DNA from: Tautonia sociabilis
Lineage (GTDB): Bacteria > Planctomycetota > Planctomycetia > Isosphaerales > Isosphaeraceae
Reading direction: 5' to 3'
Assembly: GCF_003977685.1 (NCBI RefSeq)
Contig: NZ_RYZH01000054.1
Coordinates: forward strand, 1 to 44,339
DNA: 44,339 nucleotides
This document shows, piece by piece, positions 44,257 through 44,339 of this stretch; the first letter of the stretch is position 1; every line of letters begins with the position of its first letter. The translations under genes and the position numbers were made by a program. The notes under the pieces are model-generated. The model saw only the letters and a program-made list of their open reading frames with translations, ran no database searches and was not told the DNA's origin.

Positions 44257-44339
44257 ATGAGCACCCCTCCCGGCTATGGCCCCTCGTCCGGCCTCCCCGG
44301 CGGCGACGACGACGACTTCTTCCCCCCCCCACCCCCCCC
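44257..44339 (+). CDS. Start of a partial gene, possibly the YcjX partner
   Basis: An ATG at 44257 is followed by MSTPPGYGPSSGL and an acidic, then Pro-rich stretch, and is cut off by the window end. The last 18 bases are almost all C, so the sequence may end in a low-quality homopolymer. No domain is visible. The position after the ycjX-like gene suggests a DUF697-type (YcjF-like) partner, but this is a guess from context only. Confidence 0.3.
   Translation, partial: MSTPPGYGPSSGLPGGDDDDFFPPPPP

Overview
The window looks like chromosomal DNA from a planctomycete, most plausibly of the Isosphaeraceae type. The base composition is very GC-rich. The gene content is also characteristic: a PSD1/cytochrome-c plus DUF1549/DUF1553 protein paired with a DUF1501 protein, three Gfo/Idh/MocA oxidoreductases, a TIGR03067-type protein, a DUF5009-type membrane protein, a serine protease with an N-terminal ESRTLLS motif and DUF4214 tail, and a sulfatase remnant. 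The genus is inferred, not proven. Nothing phage- or transposon-like was seen.

Positions 1-652 hold no convincing gene, only a degenerate 34-bp repeat. From 653 to 13657 almost everything is on the plus strand and looks like a metal-handling membrane island. It has a small membrane protein (653), a PacL/DUF1490-like small protein (1156), a P1B-like P-type ATPase with intact catalytic motifs but no CPC motif (1615), several small unknown proteins, and a second full-length ATPase-like protein (5572) in which every catalytic motif is broken. Two paralogous small membrane proteins follow (8031, 8476), then a further small membrane protein (9078), a predicted outer-membrane beta-barrel lipoprotein (9702), an AraC regulator (11333), a paralogue of the first small protein (12404) and a TerC-family transporter (12950). 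The pairing of a working pump with an intact pseudo-pump, and the use of one small-protein family beside both the pump and TerC, is the most novel feature of the window.

From 13758 to 30451 lie mostly catabolic and surface genes: a secreted Gfo/Idh/MocA protein, an exported amidohydrolase (minus strand), a beta-helix protein followed by a DUF5009-type membrane protein, then an M20 hydrolase, a class III aminotransferase, a creatininase-family hydrolase (minus strand) and an MFS transporter, which together resemble a small-molecule nitrogen-compound utilisation locus. A minus-strand PSD1-DUF1501 pair follows, divergent from an aldo/keto reductase with two adjacent palindromes between them.

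From 30741 to 36501 the minus strand carries the secreted subtilisin-like protease, two more Gfo/Idh/MocA genes and, between those, a NikR nickel regulator with a His-rich tail. From 36786 the plus strand carries a predicted pseudokinase, a frameshifted sulfatase remnant, a TIGR03067 protein, a tRNA-Leu(UAG) on the minus strand, an FAD oxidoreductase, a nucleoside hydrolase, a YcjX-like P-loop protein, and the first codons of a further gene cut by the window edge. Functions come from reading motifs only; no database search was run.
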